Part shown: positions 22,336-35,600 of the stretch, piece after piece | How positions within the stretch are numbered: the first letter of the stretch is position 1 | Layout: the number at the start of each line of letters is the position of its first letter | Origin: Symsagittifera roscoffensis | Lineage: Eukaryota > Xenacoelomorpha > Acoela > Convolutidae | Direction of reading: 5' to 3' | DNA: 64,000 nt | NCBI RefSeq assembly: GCF_963678635.1 | Contig: NC_087063.1 | Span: 46,294,101-46,358,100 of the forward strand | Program-made: the position numbers and the translations under genes | The notes under the pieces: generated by a model | Told to the model about the DNA's origin: nothing | What the model saw: the letters and a program-made list of their open reading frames with translations, nothing else | The model's database searches: none

Positions 22336-23558
22336 CTAAATGGCCGTTTTTTGTTTGTTTTTCTCAGAAATTTTCAGGTCAAATCGAAATTTTGAAAATT
22401 TAAATTCCTGGACTTTTCTGAGTCTCCTTTTCATTATTCTTTCTATAATAACGCTTTTAACGTTCTTTTTGGCGTCCGTCGGAAGGTACGACTGTGCCAA
22501 TCCGGGTGAATGGCACAGAATGAAAGAACTGCAAAATGTTTTTTTTTCTTCATAAAATCAGTTCTAATTGGGATAGAAATTGAAAATGCAAATTCAAACT
22601 TAAACCAAAAGCAGCTTAACTTGTAAAACTACGAAATTAAATTATCTTTTTTTTCAAGGAAAATTCTTCTTTTGCAACTTATCGAAAAACAACTTGGAAA
22701 CAGTTTCGATTTGGAAACAGTTTCGCTACAACGAATCAGACACATGCACTTGGCGCATTTTATGCGAATGCAACAACTGTAGAGACCTGAAGAAACTTAC
22801 ACTTATAACTGAAAACTAAACTTTGAACAATGCAATGACTGGGTTTTATGCGAACCCTTGGATTATATTCCTAAATCCTTTGTTATTATTATTATTATTA
22901 TTTATTTAAGCAATAAGTTAGTTATAACCGTTATATGAGTTTGTAAATGAATAATTAAACAAAAAATTGCACGACTTAAACTTGCCTAAGAATAATTTAA
23001 ATGTTCATTTTTTAGTGCTATGTAACGGTAGTAATTTTTTTTTTAGTATTCATTTTTTAGTAGTGCCTCGTATACTTATATGAAATGTGAAAATATGTAA
23101 AATAAAAGTAAAGTTATAAGTTGATTTATACTTGGTTCTTGAAAGATATTTCAATTTGCTAATAAAGTGTTCTTTTTTATTTAAAACTTTTTGACATCGT
23201 GATGGATTGACTACATTTGATTTGACTTTAACCTCGGAGACTCGTGACTGTAACCTCGGATACTATGATACTTTTGACCTTCTGGTTACCATTGTTTTTG
23301 TTCTTTGCTCAATATTCCCTGGTGACCACTTGGGGAATACTAAAAGCTTATTTAATGCTGGTAGTTGTGTTTCTGGTTGTTGTGTTTTCTCATTTTTTGC
23401 ATTCAATTTCCAGTATTTTGACTTTTTTTCGTCTTATTTTCTATTCGCTAGTTTGCAATGCTATGCTTCGTTCTATCATATTATTCGGATGATGAAAAAT
23501 TTAAATTGTCCTCTTTTCAAAAGATGGTATGTAGAAACCGGTTTGTTGGTCATAAGTG
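22336..23558 (+). other. Upstream region of the bZIP gene
   Basis: Host sequence between the gypsy LTR and the first coding exon. Very AT-rich, with an ATT trinucleotide run at about 22886-22905. No CDS is accepted: the open frame at 23207-23578 is T-rich and overlaps exon 1 in another frame. It probably contains the promoter and 5' UTR, but no TATA box or start site can be assigned with confidence. Confidence 0.4.
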
Positions 23559-23655
23559 ATGGATCGAGCATCATTTGAAGGAAAGAGTTTTGGAGATAAG
23601 TTGGCATCTCATCAGCAAAAGTTGCCAAAGATACCAATTCCTGGAACGCAGCCGG
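23559..23655 (+). CDS. bZIP gene, coding exon 1
   Basis: Starts MDRASFEGKSFGDKL; ends in phase 1 before donor GTGCGT. In-frame TAA at 23553. A weak AG at 23555-23556 could instead be an acceptor. Confidence 0.65.
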
Positions 23656-26600
23656 GTGCGTGTAAGATTTTAGACAGATTTTCTCCATAGTTGAAATTTA
23701 CTATTATTGAAAGAAACTTGAGAAATTTGAACTAATAATAAAAGAAACTTGATCTAAATTATATGTTCAGTTGTTGATTTTCAGCTAAAGACATACCGGA
23801 AACACCATCTCCGAACACATACCTCCTGAATGTGCAAAGACAGAAATCGACGTTTATGACACCCCTTGCTACAACCCAAGTAATATTTCATCATTCTTGT
23901 AAATTCAGAAGAATTGATAATTGAACGCATTATGAGATAATGGTTCCTAGTTGATTGAATATCGAAGTTAAAAAGAGCTAGCTATCCTTTTTTGAATTAT
24001 TCTCGCATCTTTTTTGTATTCTAGACATCCGTTGAAAATGACAACCTGGGACAAGTCTCCAAGGCTTCATCTATTTCGATTAAACCTCCACCAAAGAAAC
24101 AGAAAATTGATATGTCATCGTTTGAATCTGGTAAATATAAAGTGTTAAAGTACATAGAGTCTAGCTATCTTCTTGTTTCAGGGGGTTTGAAGATTTAGTT
24201 GAGTTTTGCTTTTTCTTCAAAATAGACTGCATTTTATGATTTCTGCTTCATTGTTTTCAGCACTGCTCAAAATTTCATTGTCAAAAAGTCAATAGGACAG
24301 CTCTTAACGATAGCGATTAGCAAGCGTTATCAATTTGGAATATTAATTTTTTTCATGTTAACAATTAGGTTAACAGGATCAACCGTACAAGATCACCCTC
24401 CCACCTCTCCTCTAAGTGACCTGCCGTAGAATGTCCTCGCCAATCATGCATTAATTGTGAAAGTGAATTTGTATAAAATGTGCATTTCATACAAACGCGT
24501 AAATTTAATTATTTTGAAATTTTTCATGCAGTTTGTATTTTGTTGGGCTACAAAATTAATTAAAATTGCGCGGTTGATCCGTTTAACAAAATCAGTTGAT
24601 TCATTTGACAAAGCATCAAATGAACAGAAAAACGTGGTATATATCGTTTTTTTTCCACACAAAGTCAGGTACTACAGATAAAACTGAGATAGGGTTGACT
24701 GATTAAGAGACTATGAACGAAGAGAAGACATTTGTGCAGGTCGTGTTTTTCCGAGTTGTTGCGTTTTTACTTTTGACTTCTTAAATTAAAATACAAATCC
24801 AAGTAAGAAAAGGAAGCGAAATCTGCTCTCGGCCAAACAAAAAATTGCGAAGAGACATTGATGACTTTAAGTTCCAAAAATGGATTTAAATGTTGACTTA
24901 CCAGCGGCAAATAAATTTATCCTAATTTAGTTTTTTTTAAACTGGTTTAGGCTTAACTAAAAAGCTGTATATTTTGTTCCATCTTAGAAGAAATTAGAGG
25001 AGGTATATGCTTGGTATTTTTTTAGTTTTTAACGGAAAATTTCACCATAATGAATAATTTGACTCCTTGAATTCAAATCTAAAAAGATTTTCTATCATCT
25101 TTTTTCACCGAAAAGCTAAGGCAAGTTGGCATTGTTCTGGAATCTTGCTTTGAAAATGTTTTTTTTTAATGCAGAAAATTAAACGCGATTTAATTATCTC
25201 TGGCAAATCATCCGGCACTCAAATGGTTTCAAATTGAATTTATGCAAGCTAATTGGTCTTATTAATTCCTTATACGAATAAATTTTTAACACACAAGGAA
25301 TTTTTATATTGGCTGCTCTGGGACGAAAAAGAAAAAAGAGCAGCCGTGGTCGAGTGGGTAAGACGAGCGGCGTTCGACGCGAAGGTCGCAGGTTCGAACC
25401 CCACTTCGGTTTCTGTTCCGTAGTGAGATCCCATGTCATCCCACCTCCTCAAGGTAGAACCAGCTACAGTAAAATGAATGACATCACTCTACCCCAAAGA
25501 AAAGAAAACTTGAATTCAAAAATTAAAGTAAACTGTCAGAAAATCACGGTACATGTTTACGCATATCAGACAACAATCAGTGGGTTAACAAAAATGATAA
25601 TGTAGCCACAGTAAGATAAAAACAAATGGGCATAATTAATGTCAGTATATATATTTAAAAATATCAGTATGTCAGTATATACAAAACAAAAGATGCTTCA
25701 CCGCAATTATTATAAAATTATGCAAAGACAGTTAATATATCGGGTGACGCAGGGAGTTGAGTTGAAAGATAGTGTATTTCCGCCACATGTTTTTTTGTGG
25801 TGGGAATAGCCTGCGTCGTCACAGCCGCCCCTCCTCGACTACTGTGCTTATTGATGAGTCAATTTTATAAGAGTTTGATTTGAGTGATCTCGATCCTCTG
25901 ATACATAAAATTGTACTTTTTAGGAGCGCAAAACTTATTTTGGCTCAGATGAAGGTAGTTGCATCTGCGTAGGAGTCCTCTCTTGGCGCATAATTTAAAG
26001 GCAATTCTTTTTATAAATTTGGTGGCAGAAGGTCCCGTTCAACCAGTGCATGCAAAAGTTAATGGATTGAATGTGGTGTTCTCGACTTCAATGATTCATT
26101 GTTCATATTTGAGTTTTTCAGATTTTCGTGGTAACTATACGAATCTTTTAAAGTTTTCGAACATTTTTTTGCAAGGGGGTTGATATCCCTAATATCAAAA
26201 TATGTCTTGTTAAATCTGGACTTTTTTTTAATGCACATGCCATTGGCATATTCTTAGGTTCCTATCCGTCTCTTAGTGGTATACCAACCCTGTATTGACA
26301 TGTTTCACTAACTTCTTCAAATTATTCCAATGTTCTTCAGCTTTTTTATCTATGAAGTTTTAATGCGAACCATCAGGGCCTATGACGGACCCGAGATTAC
26401 GATGGCCGTCAAATTTTTTGACGTCGAGATTATCAAAAGATTTTAAAACTGTTTTAATAAAGCTGCATTTTAATAAATGACATTTCACCACATGATTTTC
26501 AAAAGCTGGTCCATGCTGAACGTTTATCAACAGTCTTTTAAGCATTTCATTGCTTCCTACTACATTTACATTACCAGCATACCATTTTTAGCAACTGATT

Positions 26601-29600
26601 CAAGGAGATTGCTAAGGGATCTCCTGTGTTGAACCTTCTTGAGACCTAATACGCTTTTCATCAAAAGTAGGCATGATGGTTTAGAGTATGAGTTGTTTAT
26701 GGCATTAGATAATGCGGGGCATAAATTTTTGATTGCAAGGTTGCGATTTAAACTGCTAAAAGCGTGTTTGCATCTAAAAAAGCATTGCTCGTGATTCTTC
26801 CTTATTGAAAATTTTTCTGAGTAAATGAATTGCATATTCGATTCCCGATTTTTGACCTAAGCTAATGTTTCCGCCAAATAGGCTGAGATCTTTTTGCAAG
26901 CATGGTATAATACTTTGCCAAATTATTCGTCGAATCACCAACCCGACACCAATTGGTCGTAATCAGGGGTTTTTGTCAAGCGCTATAAGGCGAAATGCGT
27001 TATAGCAGTCTGAGAAGTCAAGTTTCTCGGTGGCGAATCTGATTGATACTTTTGCAATATTTTTGCAGAGGTCACTAGAAGATGTTTCAAAGCTCTTTAA
27101 AACACGTTTCTATTCATTTGCATTTAATCCGGATTGGCCATGAGTTTCATGTGTTTTCATTGCGGCTTTGCGAATTTTAAGTCCATTAAGTTCGTCGAGC
27201 ATGGAATGATAATATGGGAGTGTGTTTTCATCTGTGTCATTAGCGGCTAGTGATGTTAGGTTGTTGAATGTGTCAACAAACTTGTAACCAGTCTTTTTTT
27301 ACTCAGAATATAATAGAATGGTTTCCAGTGGACTGCCTTCTGGTGGATTTCATGTAGCTCAACGACATCCGGAGGATAGACCACTAAATTTGATATGCAT
27401 GAATGTACCTACCGCATTTATAGCACCAACTGCCCCCACCTCGTAGGTGGCTAGAACATTGTGAGCAATGCGTTTGATGCGACATGTTGGTCGAATTGTG
27501 GGGGGGGGGCTGTGGTTTTATGGAGAAAACATCATAATAAGGTTACATAATTTACAGGTAAATTTGTAACCCTAAGTAGAAAGAGGACAGGGCAAGCAGG
27601 GGCTAATTTAATGGAATTTATGTTGGTAATCAAAAGTTTCTGAATCGAAATTGTGTGAGGCCATAACACTTCATTCCTTTCAATCATGATTTGATCAGTA
27701 TTTCTTTTTTTTTGATAAGTTTTCCGTGTGCCTAAAAAACCAGATCAAAAATAAAGCTTTTTCCAATTAAGAGTGAATGAAGCCAGTGCGCCAAAATCAA
27801 ATAAAAGCAAGTTTTTTGTGATTTTTTTTGAAATTGTAGTCAATTAATGCTGATACCATTGTTGTTAGCTGACTTAGATTTTTTTCCACACGCCCAAAAA
27901 ACGAGGCAAACATGAAAAAATTTCATTGAAAACAGCATTCAGCAATTCGTTTAATCGGGTTTTGGATCGATGTGTGCGTTTTGGATGGATATAAGTTATT
28001 TCCGCTCGGTCATTTCACGAGCAGTTTTTTATGTTTTGTCAGGATGAATCAATTTGGGGGAGGATATATTTGTTTCAAAAAGTTCTCTCGGTCGCATCCG
28101 AAACTGTCTGCATGAAAAGTTAGGTTTGTAATGAGAGCTTAGTGAAAATGATTGATTCTGATCTTGGGTGTTTTGCTCACAAACGATTCTGACTCTAGGG
28201 TTGTAGAAATCGATGTGAAATATGTCACAAAAATGCTGTTAATGGCAAACCTTCAATAGCTTCGTTAATTGATTCATGTTGTTTTTACGCGTACTCTGCT
28301 CTTGGACCATACTGCACAGCGCACACCACCGTCATAATAATCATGTCAATAATGAGAAGTTGTTTATAATCGAGCACAGCTTTTTGAGTAGAATCGAAAC
28401 TTTTCCACTTCTTATCCTGCAAAAAAGAATCCTGTTAGCCAAGCTGAAATGATATTTGAGCTTTTAATTATTACTCTTGTTTTCTTCCATAACTTGCACT
28501 TCATAGATGACTGCATTTTGTTTGGTATCGTCATATCTATTTTCATACTTATTTAAATAATTCATGCTCAAGCAAGATCTGATGAAATGTTGGCGTCATT
28601 TGACTGGTATTTGTGACGTTCTTTATACCATCAGCGAAACACCGCTCGTTCAGTTTTGTTTTAACAAGTAGAATATACTGCTGGCTCACCAAATATCAAA
28701 TACATGTAGAATTTGGTCGTATTTACCGCCAAACGAACAAATATGTGGGGTAGTAAAGTTGCGATCGTTCGTTCAAATAAAGACAATTGGAGATCGCTTT
28801 CTGGCGGATTGGTATAGTCTCAGCTGATTTCAAAATAGGCCATTTGAACGATGACATTGGTTGCTTATGTTTTAATTTATACGGTAAAAGGAACATTGCT
28901 TAAATATTTTCAATCGCTTTCGATTTCGTAACTAAGCGATCAGTTATCCTCTATTATGTGACCATATTATTACAGCAGATGCGTGTAATGGTAGTATGGT
29001 AATAGTACTACATAATGTTGTCATGTAATATCCAGTGTGGTACTAGGCAATAGCAGTCTGGCAATGCTATAAATGGAGATCTGTCGCAAGGATATTGGTC
29101 CGCTTGGAGTCTGCTAGAACACGAGAACAAATTGTGAACATATTTTCATGCAAAACTATGACGTATATGCAGCAAAAAACTCTTCGCAATTAAAGTCAGC
29201 AATTTTAGCCCATCTGTACTGAACTTAATCAAAGCTATATGGAAGCAGCGAGTTAGAGCTGTTGGTTTCTGATCTTGGACGCAATAAGAAAGAACGTCAA
29301 GAGTTTGCTAGACAGCACAATTAAGGTACATAACCCGATAAATGATTGCTTGCTAAATATAGAGTTGATGCGTCACGTCATCTCATTGACTAGTGTGTGA
29401 TGCTTAGTTGATCAGTCGGTAGAATTTACATCAGATTTCTGTAAACGACACGTTTTATTGCACATTCGATTTTAACTAATGACCAAGAGTCGTCTTTTTA
29501 GCTCCGCGACTCGAGCGAACCAACTCGGGATCTGTTCTGGCAAATTTGCAAGGCCCGACTCTACTGAAACTTGAAACCCCGAACACATCTGTAATTAGTG

Positions 29601-32600
29601 GCGACAACAACTTACTGGGACTGACAACACATCAAGGAGTTATCCCAATAGTGTCTCAGAACGCAGTTTCCATAGCATCAGTCAATGATCTCGCCTTGTC
29701 CCAGAACAATCAGCAACAGCTGGCGTTTGTCCAGAGTCAAGACGGAGGAGGTAGACTCCAGCGGCAACAAAAGTTCTCGAATCCTTTTGATATGGCCTTC
29801 AAATTCGAGAACTCAAAGTCTGTTGAGAGTCAGAACCCGGTAAAAGATTAGAGCCTTTGCTTCATTTTTTCAAAAAGGTCGAAAAAGGAATTAACGTTGC
29901 AAATATGATGATATATAACATGTCAGACTTATACTTTACCTTTCAAAGAGCGATGAGTTGATGATAAATGATTTTATTCCTCGAGCAATTATTTGTGAAG
30001 AGACTGTTTTAGCAAGAGACGAGAGTAGTGCCTTCAGTCTCCTCTGGACACGATAAGAGCCAGAATCAACAGGACTACAAGACAGCGCCTCTGACACCCC
30101 TAAAGACCTCAGAGATCCCAGACATTGTGCAAGATCTGCATGATACAATCATGCAGCAGAATCAGGCCGCCCAGTTTGTGCAGGGAATCAACATAAACGG
30201 AGTCACATATCTAGTCCAAACTCAGAAGGAACATACACAAACTCAGGCACCCCTTCTGGTAAGTTAAGTTAAACGAGGAACCATTGACTAGTCTTTGTTG
30301 CTGTAATTCTTTCTGGCATCAATGAACCACTTGATTAGTGTGAGTTTAATTTGGAACGACTATGATCAGACAGTTCCTGAATTGTAAGTTTTTGCAGTTT
30401 TAAAATTACAGTTAATAGCTAAATTCTTCAAACTTGAATGGCTTAGGCGTCACCTGGAATTACGTCACTTATATCTGGCCCTCAAAACAGTTTCGTTCAG
30501 CTGGCCGCACCTTCAAATACGCAGAAGATACCTCGTCTGGTCTCATTCGGAGCCATCAACGGATCTGATGGGGGTTCCAGACCTCTCTTACTCTTAAACG
30601 GGGCTCCAGGATCAGCTGCTGCATCGTTCCAGGATGTAGAGTTACTTGCCCAGCCACAAATTAGCGTGAAACCAGTTATTGGAAATATGGGCCAGAATAT
30701 CAACCAGACTTTGTTGAATTGGAGACCGGCTCCGTCTGTGACTGTGAGTTCGAGTCTCGCAGATGTCGCAAATGCGTTGAAAAATGAGCCGGCGTTGGTG
30801 AGCGTGGGAGGCAATAATGTGACGACACAGTCTATAGTGGACAATGTGACGACAGCTAAGGCTGTAAGTGTACAAGTGCATGAATATTAAAAGAATTGTA
30901 ACCTTGAAGTAAAGGTGAAATGCTCAGCCAACCATATGAATGACGATTTAGAATACTCTACAAAGAAAATGCAATGTAATGGCTCATAAAAACATATGTA
31001 ATATTCAGCCCAATTGTCAATTTTTTTTCACCAGTACGACTCGCTGCATCTCAAATCCAAAAGGAATAGTTATGATTAAAAAATTATTTAGTTTTAAATA
31101 AAATATAAGTTTCTTGAGAAATGCCGTTGTTTTGGTGATCTCATGTGTACTGATTTATGCCACTGCTTCAGAAAATGCGAGAGCAGCTGGAGCGCAAGCT
31201 CCATTCGTCGAACGGAACTCATCAGTTGCAACAGATGCAAGTGAAAACCACCTCTTCTGCGTTTTTGAAAGAAAACACCAACACCCAATTGGGAAGCCAA
31301 GTGCCTCTGCAACTGAACAACCCACCGCCCACCCTGCCTAGTGGAAGCAATTCAGTAGCCGATTCGACAACAAGACTAGAGGAGACAGAGCCGAAGTACA
31401 GTCTGACCCGTGAAAAGAACCGAGAAGCTGCGCAGAGGTGTCGTGAGAAGCGAAAGAAATGGATCGCTAACATACAGGACGAGAATAAACGTCTCAATGT
31501 GAGTGAATTGGTTATGAAGATTTTATCCATGAGTATCAATTTTGCGATAGTTCATGGCATTGTAAAAAGTTATGAAAGAGCAACCTACTTTACGGTTTAA
31601 GTGTCAATGAACGTAGTGAAGACAGGTCGGGTAATTTTTTTTCAGGAAATAACCCTAGTTTTTCACGCTCAAATTTTACTCAGGCTGTTTTACAGTACTA
31701 GGTCAAACTGTGAGCGGATTCCGCAACGGATTCCGTTTTTCTTTGACCCTTTGGCGTTTTGAATCCAGAGACAAATAGTTGAACCAAATGCTAGTTCAAT
31801 TACAGTTAATCTTTTCGATCTTTGTGGAATTCACGAAAAATTGTATATGCCGACAAAAGTTAGGTTACAAGGTATTTGGTATTCCCCAACCATGTGGCGT
31901 GTGGATTCGACTTAAAAATTTTGACCTGTTTAAAGTCTTGCATCCGGAATATACGGTCATACTCGCGCAAATCTGTGTGCCTCTCTAGAACATTGTCTGG
32001 CCTCATATTGTACTTCTGATTTCTTTATTTAGTTCAATTGATTTTAACCTGCTATAGGGAAAGTCAGTTACTCTCTTGAATAATAGGAGTTGAACTGGCC
32101 CAAAAAAACATGATTGACTTCCATTTTAGAAAATGGATTTTAATTTTTAGAATTTTCTGTAGAAAAAATTCAATCAAAAAATTTTTATCCCGAAAGATTT
32201 TGGAAATTTAACGATTTATCAGCAGCATAATTTTTTTTTATTCCAGTTATCTCTTAGTGGGCTAGTTTTTTTTTGAAAAAACGAAATGGTCAACCATAAA
32301 AGATTCAGGTAGTCCGAAACGCTTCAAGGTGGTATTTGTTTTGGTCTCCTTGAATTCATTTACACTTTTGTCAGTTTTCTGTTGGCTAATTGAAGTTCAA
32401 TTCAAATTCGTTTCCTGAAAGAAAAGTAAATAAGGTTTTCCAACTGCGAAAGTAAAACAAGCTTTTTTGCTACGAAAGGACCGATAAAAACGTTTCATTT
32501 TTAGTTTCGCTAGTGTTTCTTAGATTGCCGAGTGGTATGAAAAAGTACCTTCTGATTCTTTTTCGTCAAATCGAATTAATTAAACAAAAAGGTCAAACAT

Positions 32601-35600
32601 AAAAGATTCGTGAAATTCAGCTAAAAGGTTTTTGCAACTTTCTAAAAGCAAATTAAACTTTACAACTACGTAAGAAAAATAAGACTTTTTGCTACCAAAA
32701 TACCAAAAACGGGTTTGACTTATTTTCGCTAGTCATTTTTTAACAGTCGATGACCGCAGTTAAGACTATTATACAGGTCGCGATGATTTTCTTTTTTCTT
32801 TTTTTTTCACTAAAAGTCTTGAAATCTGTGCAGGCTCAAAATTACTTTTTCACGGTTTGAATTTTGATTTCTTTTACGTTCAGTTTATTTCCTTGTGAAA
32901 AGGAAGGCAAACTCCACAATGGAACAGTAAATTGTAAAGGTCACGAAAAACCTTATCGACTTCTAGTTACGAAAGTGAATTTTAATTTTCAGATTTCCCA
33001 ATTGAACAAAAAGTTTACATATTGATCCTGTTTTCTCAAATTGGGCTATTTTTTTATCAAAAAACTGCCATTCATTGAGTGGTCTAGAATTTCAATTAGT
33101 TTTAATGACATCTATTTTAAATTGAATTGTAAGATTTTTTTCAAAGACAAGTCAGTTTTTTTCTTACTTTTGTTCATTGACTCTTTTCCAACTATTGGCT
33201 ATGTTTAAGAGTCGATGAAGTAGTTCAGATTCTAATATAGGTCGCGATGATTTTGTTTTTAGATTTTTTTCAGAAATAATCAGAAAAAAAAAATCAGAGG
33301 GTTCGAACCTGGGCAGGGTCGGATGTTTTGAACGAAATTTTTCGTATACTAGCTAAAATGCGTCCGCTCTATAAATTGAGGCATGTTAGTTGATGATTTT
33401 CTTTTTTTTCAAATTGACTGGTACTGCTAATAGGTCATAATTGGCTTGCGTTACTTAGCAATTATGTAGACTCATAATTGGCGTTTTTAGGTTCAAGTTT
33501 TACTCATTCAGTTTTTCCCTGTAGCGTTATCGGTCATATTTTTGCTTGTGTACGCAAAGTGCAACTTCGCCTCTGTATTACCCATACGATAAGCAAGGGT
33601 ATTGCAATCGAGTACTAGACTTTTTTCCCGTGAATAACATTGTCCACAGAATGGTCAAATAATAAGCAGCAGGATTTGTATCCGTTCCATGGTCAGTGTA
33701 CCGCGGCTTATTTAATTAATAGCATGATTACTGTATTGGCCCTGTGTACGTTAAGAGCTGCCTATTAGTTTTTTTTATCAGATACAAAAGGTTTTGGTAG
33801 ATTTTCGGCACTGAGGTTGTTCGGCTTCAATTTTGTCGTCTTTTCCTCATGTTTTTCGTCTAGTAGTTAGGCTGGTTTTTTAGCAGTTGATGTCCAAAGT
33901 GAAATTTTCGAAATGACCCTCTTAAGCTAAGAAGTTTCGAAATAATGTAGTATGAAAAATTAAAGATGAAAAATTGGCAATGTTTTTTGAATAAAAGTTT
34001 TTTAGTAAGTTTTTGGCTTCTTAGTTCTTTTATGATTTAAGATTCAAATTCAATCAAATATTCAGTGCATCTGGCTTTGAAGTAAGACATATTTGAGATG
34101 TCAAAGGTTTGTGGTTGGAATCCAGCCGGAACCTGTTCTTTTTCAAACTAAAAGTTTTCTTCTTTCAGGCAATCATCCATCTCTTCTTTTTCGGCGCGGT
34201 TCACGTTGCACGGACAGTTTTTGAAAATGCTACTTTCTTCGAATTTTTGGAGCTTTCCAAATTTTTCGACTCGTCGATAATGAGCACAGAATTAGTACGC
34301 ATGCATTTTCACGCAATTAGCATCTTTGGGTTGTTTTTGCTATGTAATTTGTGTTCGGAAGCAAATTTATGGTTCAGTTGTCGTGTTTTGCGTATTATTT
34401 CTATTTAAAATGGTTTTTATTCCAGACAAATTGATACAAAGAAAAGAAAGTGTTGATAGATCAACTTGTCTCGACATCAATTTTTTTCGTATCAACTCGC
34501 GGCTTTCTTCTCAACTTCTGTCTGCTAGTTTTTTTTGTTATGTTTTGTATCCCAAGTTTTCTGTTTTATGGTTGTCGACTTAGACCCTTGCATTCATTAC
34601 ATATAAAGCGTTCTTGGTCTCGATATGAGCAGTACATTTCGGTTGTTTATCAGTTTATTGGCCCTCGGTCTTACCTTTGTCGGTGTGTCTGTCTAATTCT
34701 TTGTTCCTAACAAATATCCGGTTTTATTTTGAAGATTGATAAGACACTGGCTTTGTCGAATGCTTAAAATTACCCTGCTTCTTTTTTTCAGTTTCTGTTT
34801 ATTTTAATTTAATTTTTTCTTAGATCTTGGCTGCTTCATTTTTTCTTAGCTCTTGGCTTTTTCTTCAGCGTCATGCTGTTTTAATCCTATACATATGTAT
34901 CGCAAGTGTGCGAAGCTCAGTTTCGCCTTTGTGTCAAAAAAGTGTCAATCATAAATTGATCTAGAAATTCAAAGAGCTTTACGGGCATCTATTTTTTCTT
35001 TGAGTTTCGGAAGTTGATGTTTTTTCAAAAAAGAAATCAGTATTTTTTTTCTGTTTACATGCGTTCATTGACTCTCTTCCAACTGTCTGTTGGCTATGTT
35101 TTAGATTTCCGAGTTGTATGAAAAATTACTTTTTGATCCTTGTTCCTCGATTTAGATTAATTAATGTAAAAGTAATCATTTTTTTGGTCTTTGACCCTGT
35201 CCGCCGGCTATTTCCATTCAAAAGTGGTTATTTGTGTTTAAATAAATTAATGTTTCTATGTGAAAATTGAATAAACATGTATGCATATATGAGTAAGCAA
35301 CCAGAAGCAGTTCTGTTAGCACATTTTTATGGCGATTATTTAGTAATCATTTCATCTTTAAATTTTAGACTGAGAACTCCCGTTTAAAAGAACAAGTAGC
35401 AGTGCTGCAACATGAGCTGATGGACCTGAAGACCCGACTGCTAAATGAGCACTCATCGCTCCTAAGTGGATCCGCCTCGAAACTCTCCCTGCCTGCTGTC
35501 AGTTTGAGAAGCGAGTTCGCGGAAAGTGAGTTGAGCCAGAGTTCGAGCGGGAATGTTATCCAAGCGCCTCCAAAGCCAACGCTGCCTTTCAGTGACCTTA

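Larger units (their letters stand above)
24131..29501 (+). other. bZIP intron 3 (5.4 kb)
   Basis: The gene's largest intron. It holds a tRNA-like sequence at 25340-25413 and a decayed minus-strand RT at 25940-27530. A G run lies at about 27500. No further exon is needed, because exons 3 and 4 join in phase 1. The rest (24131-25339, 27531-29501) shows no recognisable gene. Confidence 0.7.

Noticed and set aside
23207..23578. 123-codon ORF before the bZIP gene
   Set aside because: Its Phe/Leu/Cys richness follows from T-rich DNA, and it overlaps the supported first bZIP exon in another frame.
24444..24681. Opposed ~73-codon ORFs in bZIP intron 3
   Set aside because: AT-rich chance frames on both strands with no motif, inside an intron whose flanking exons join in phase without them.
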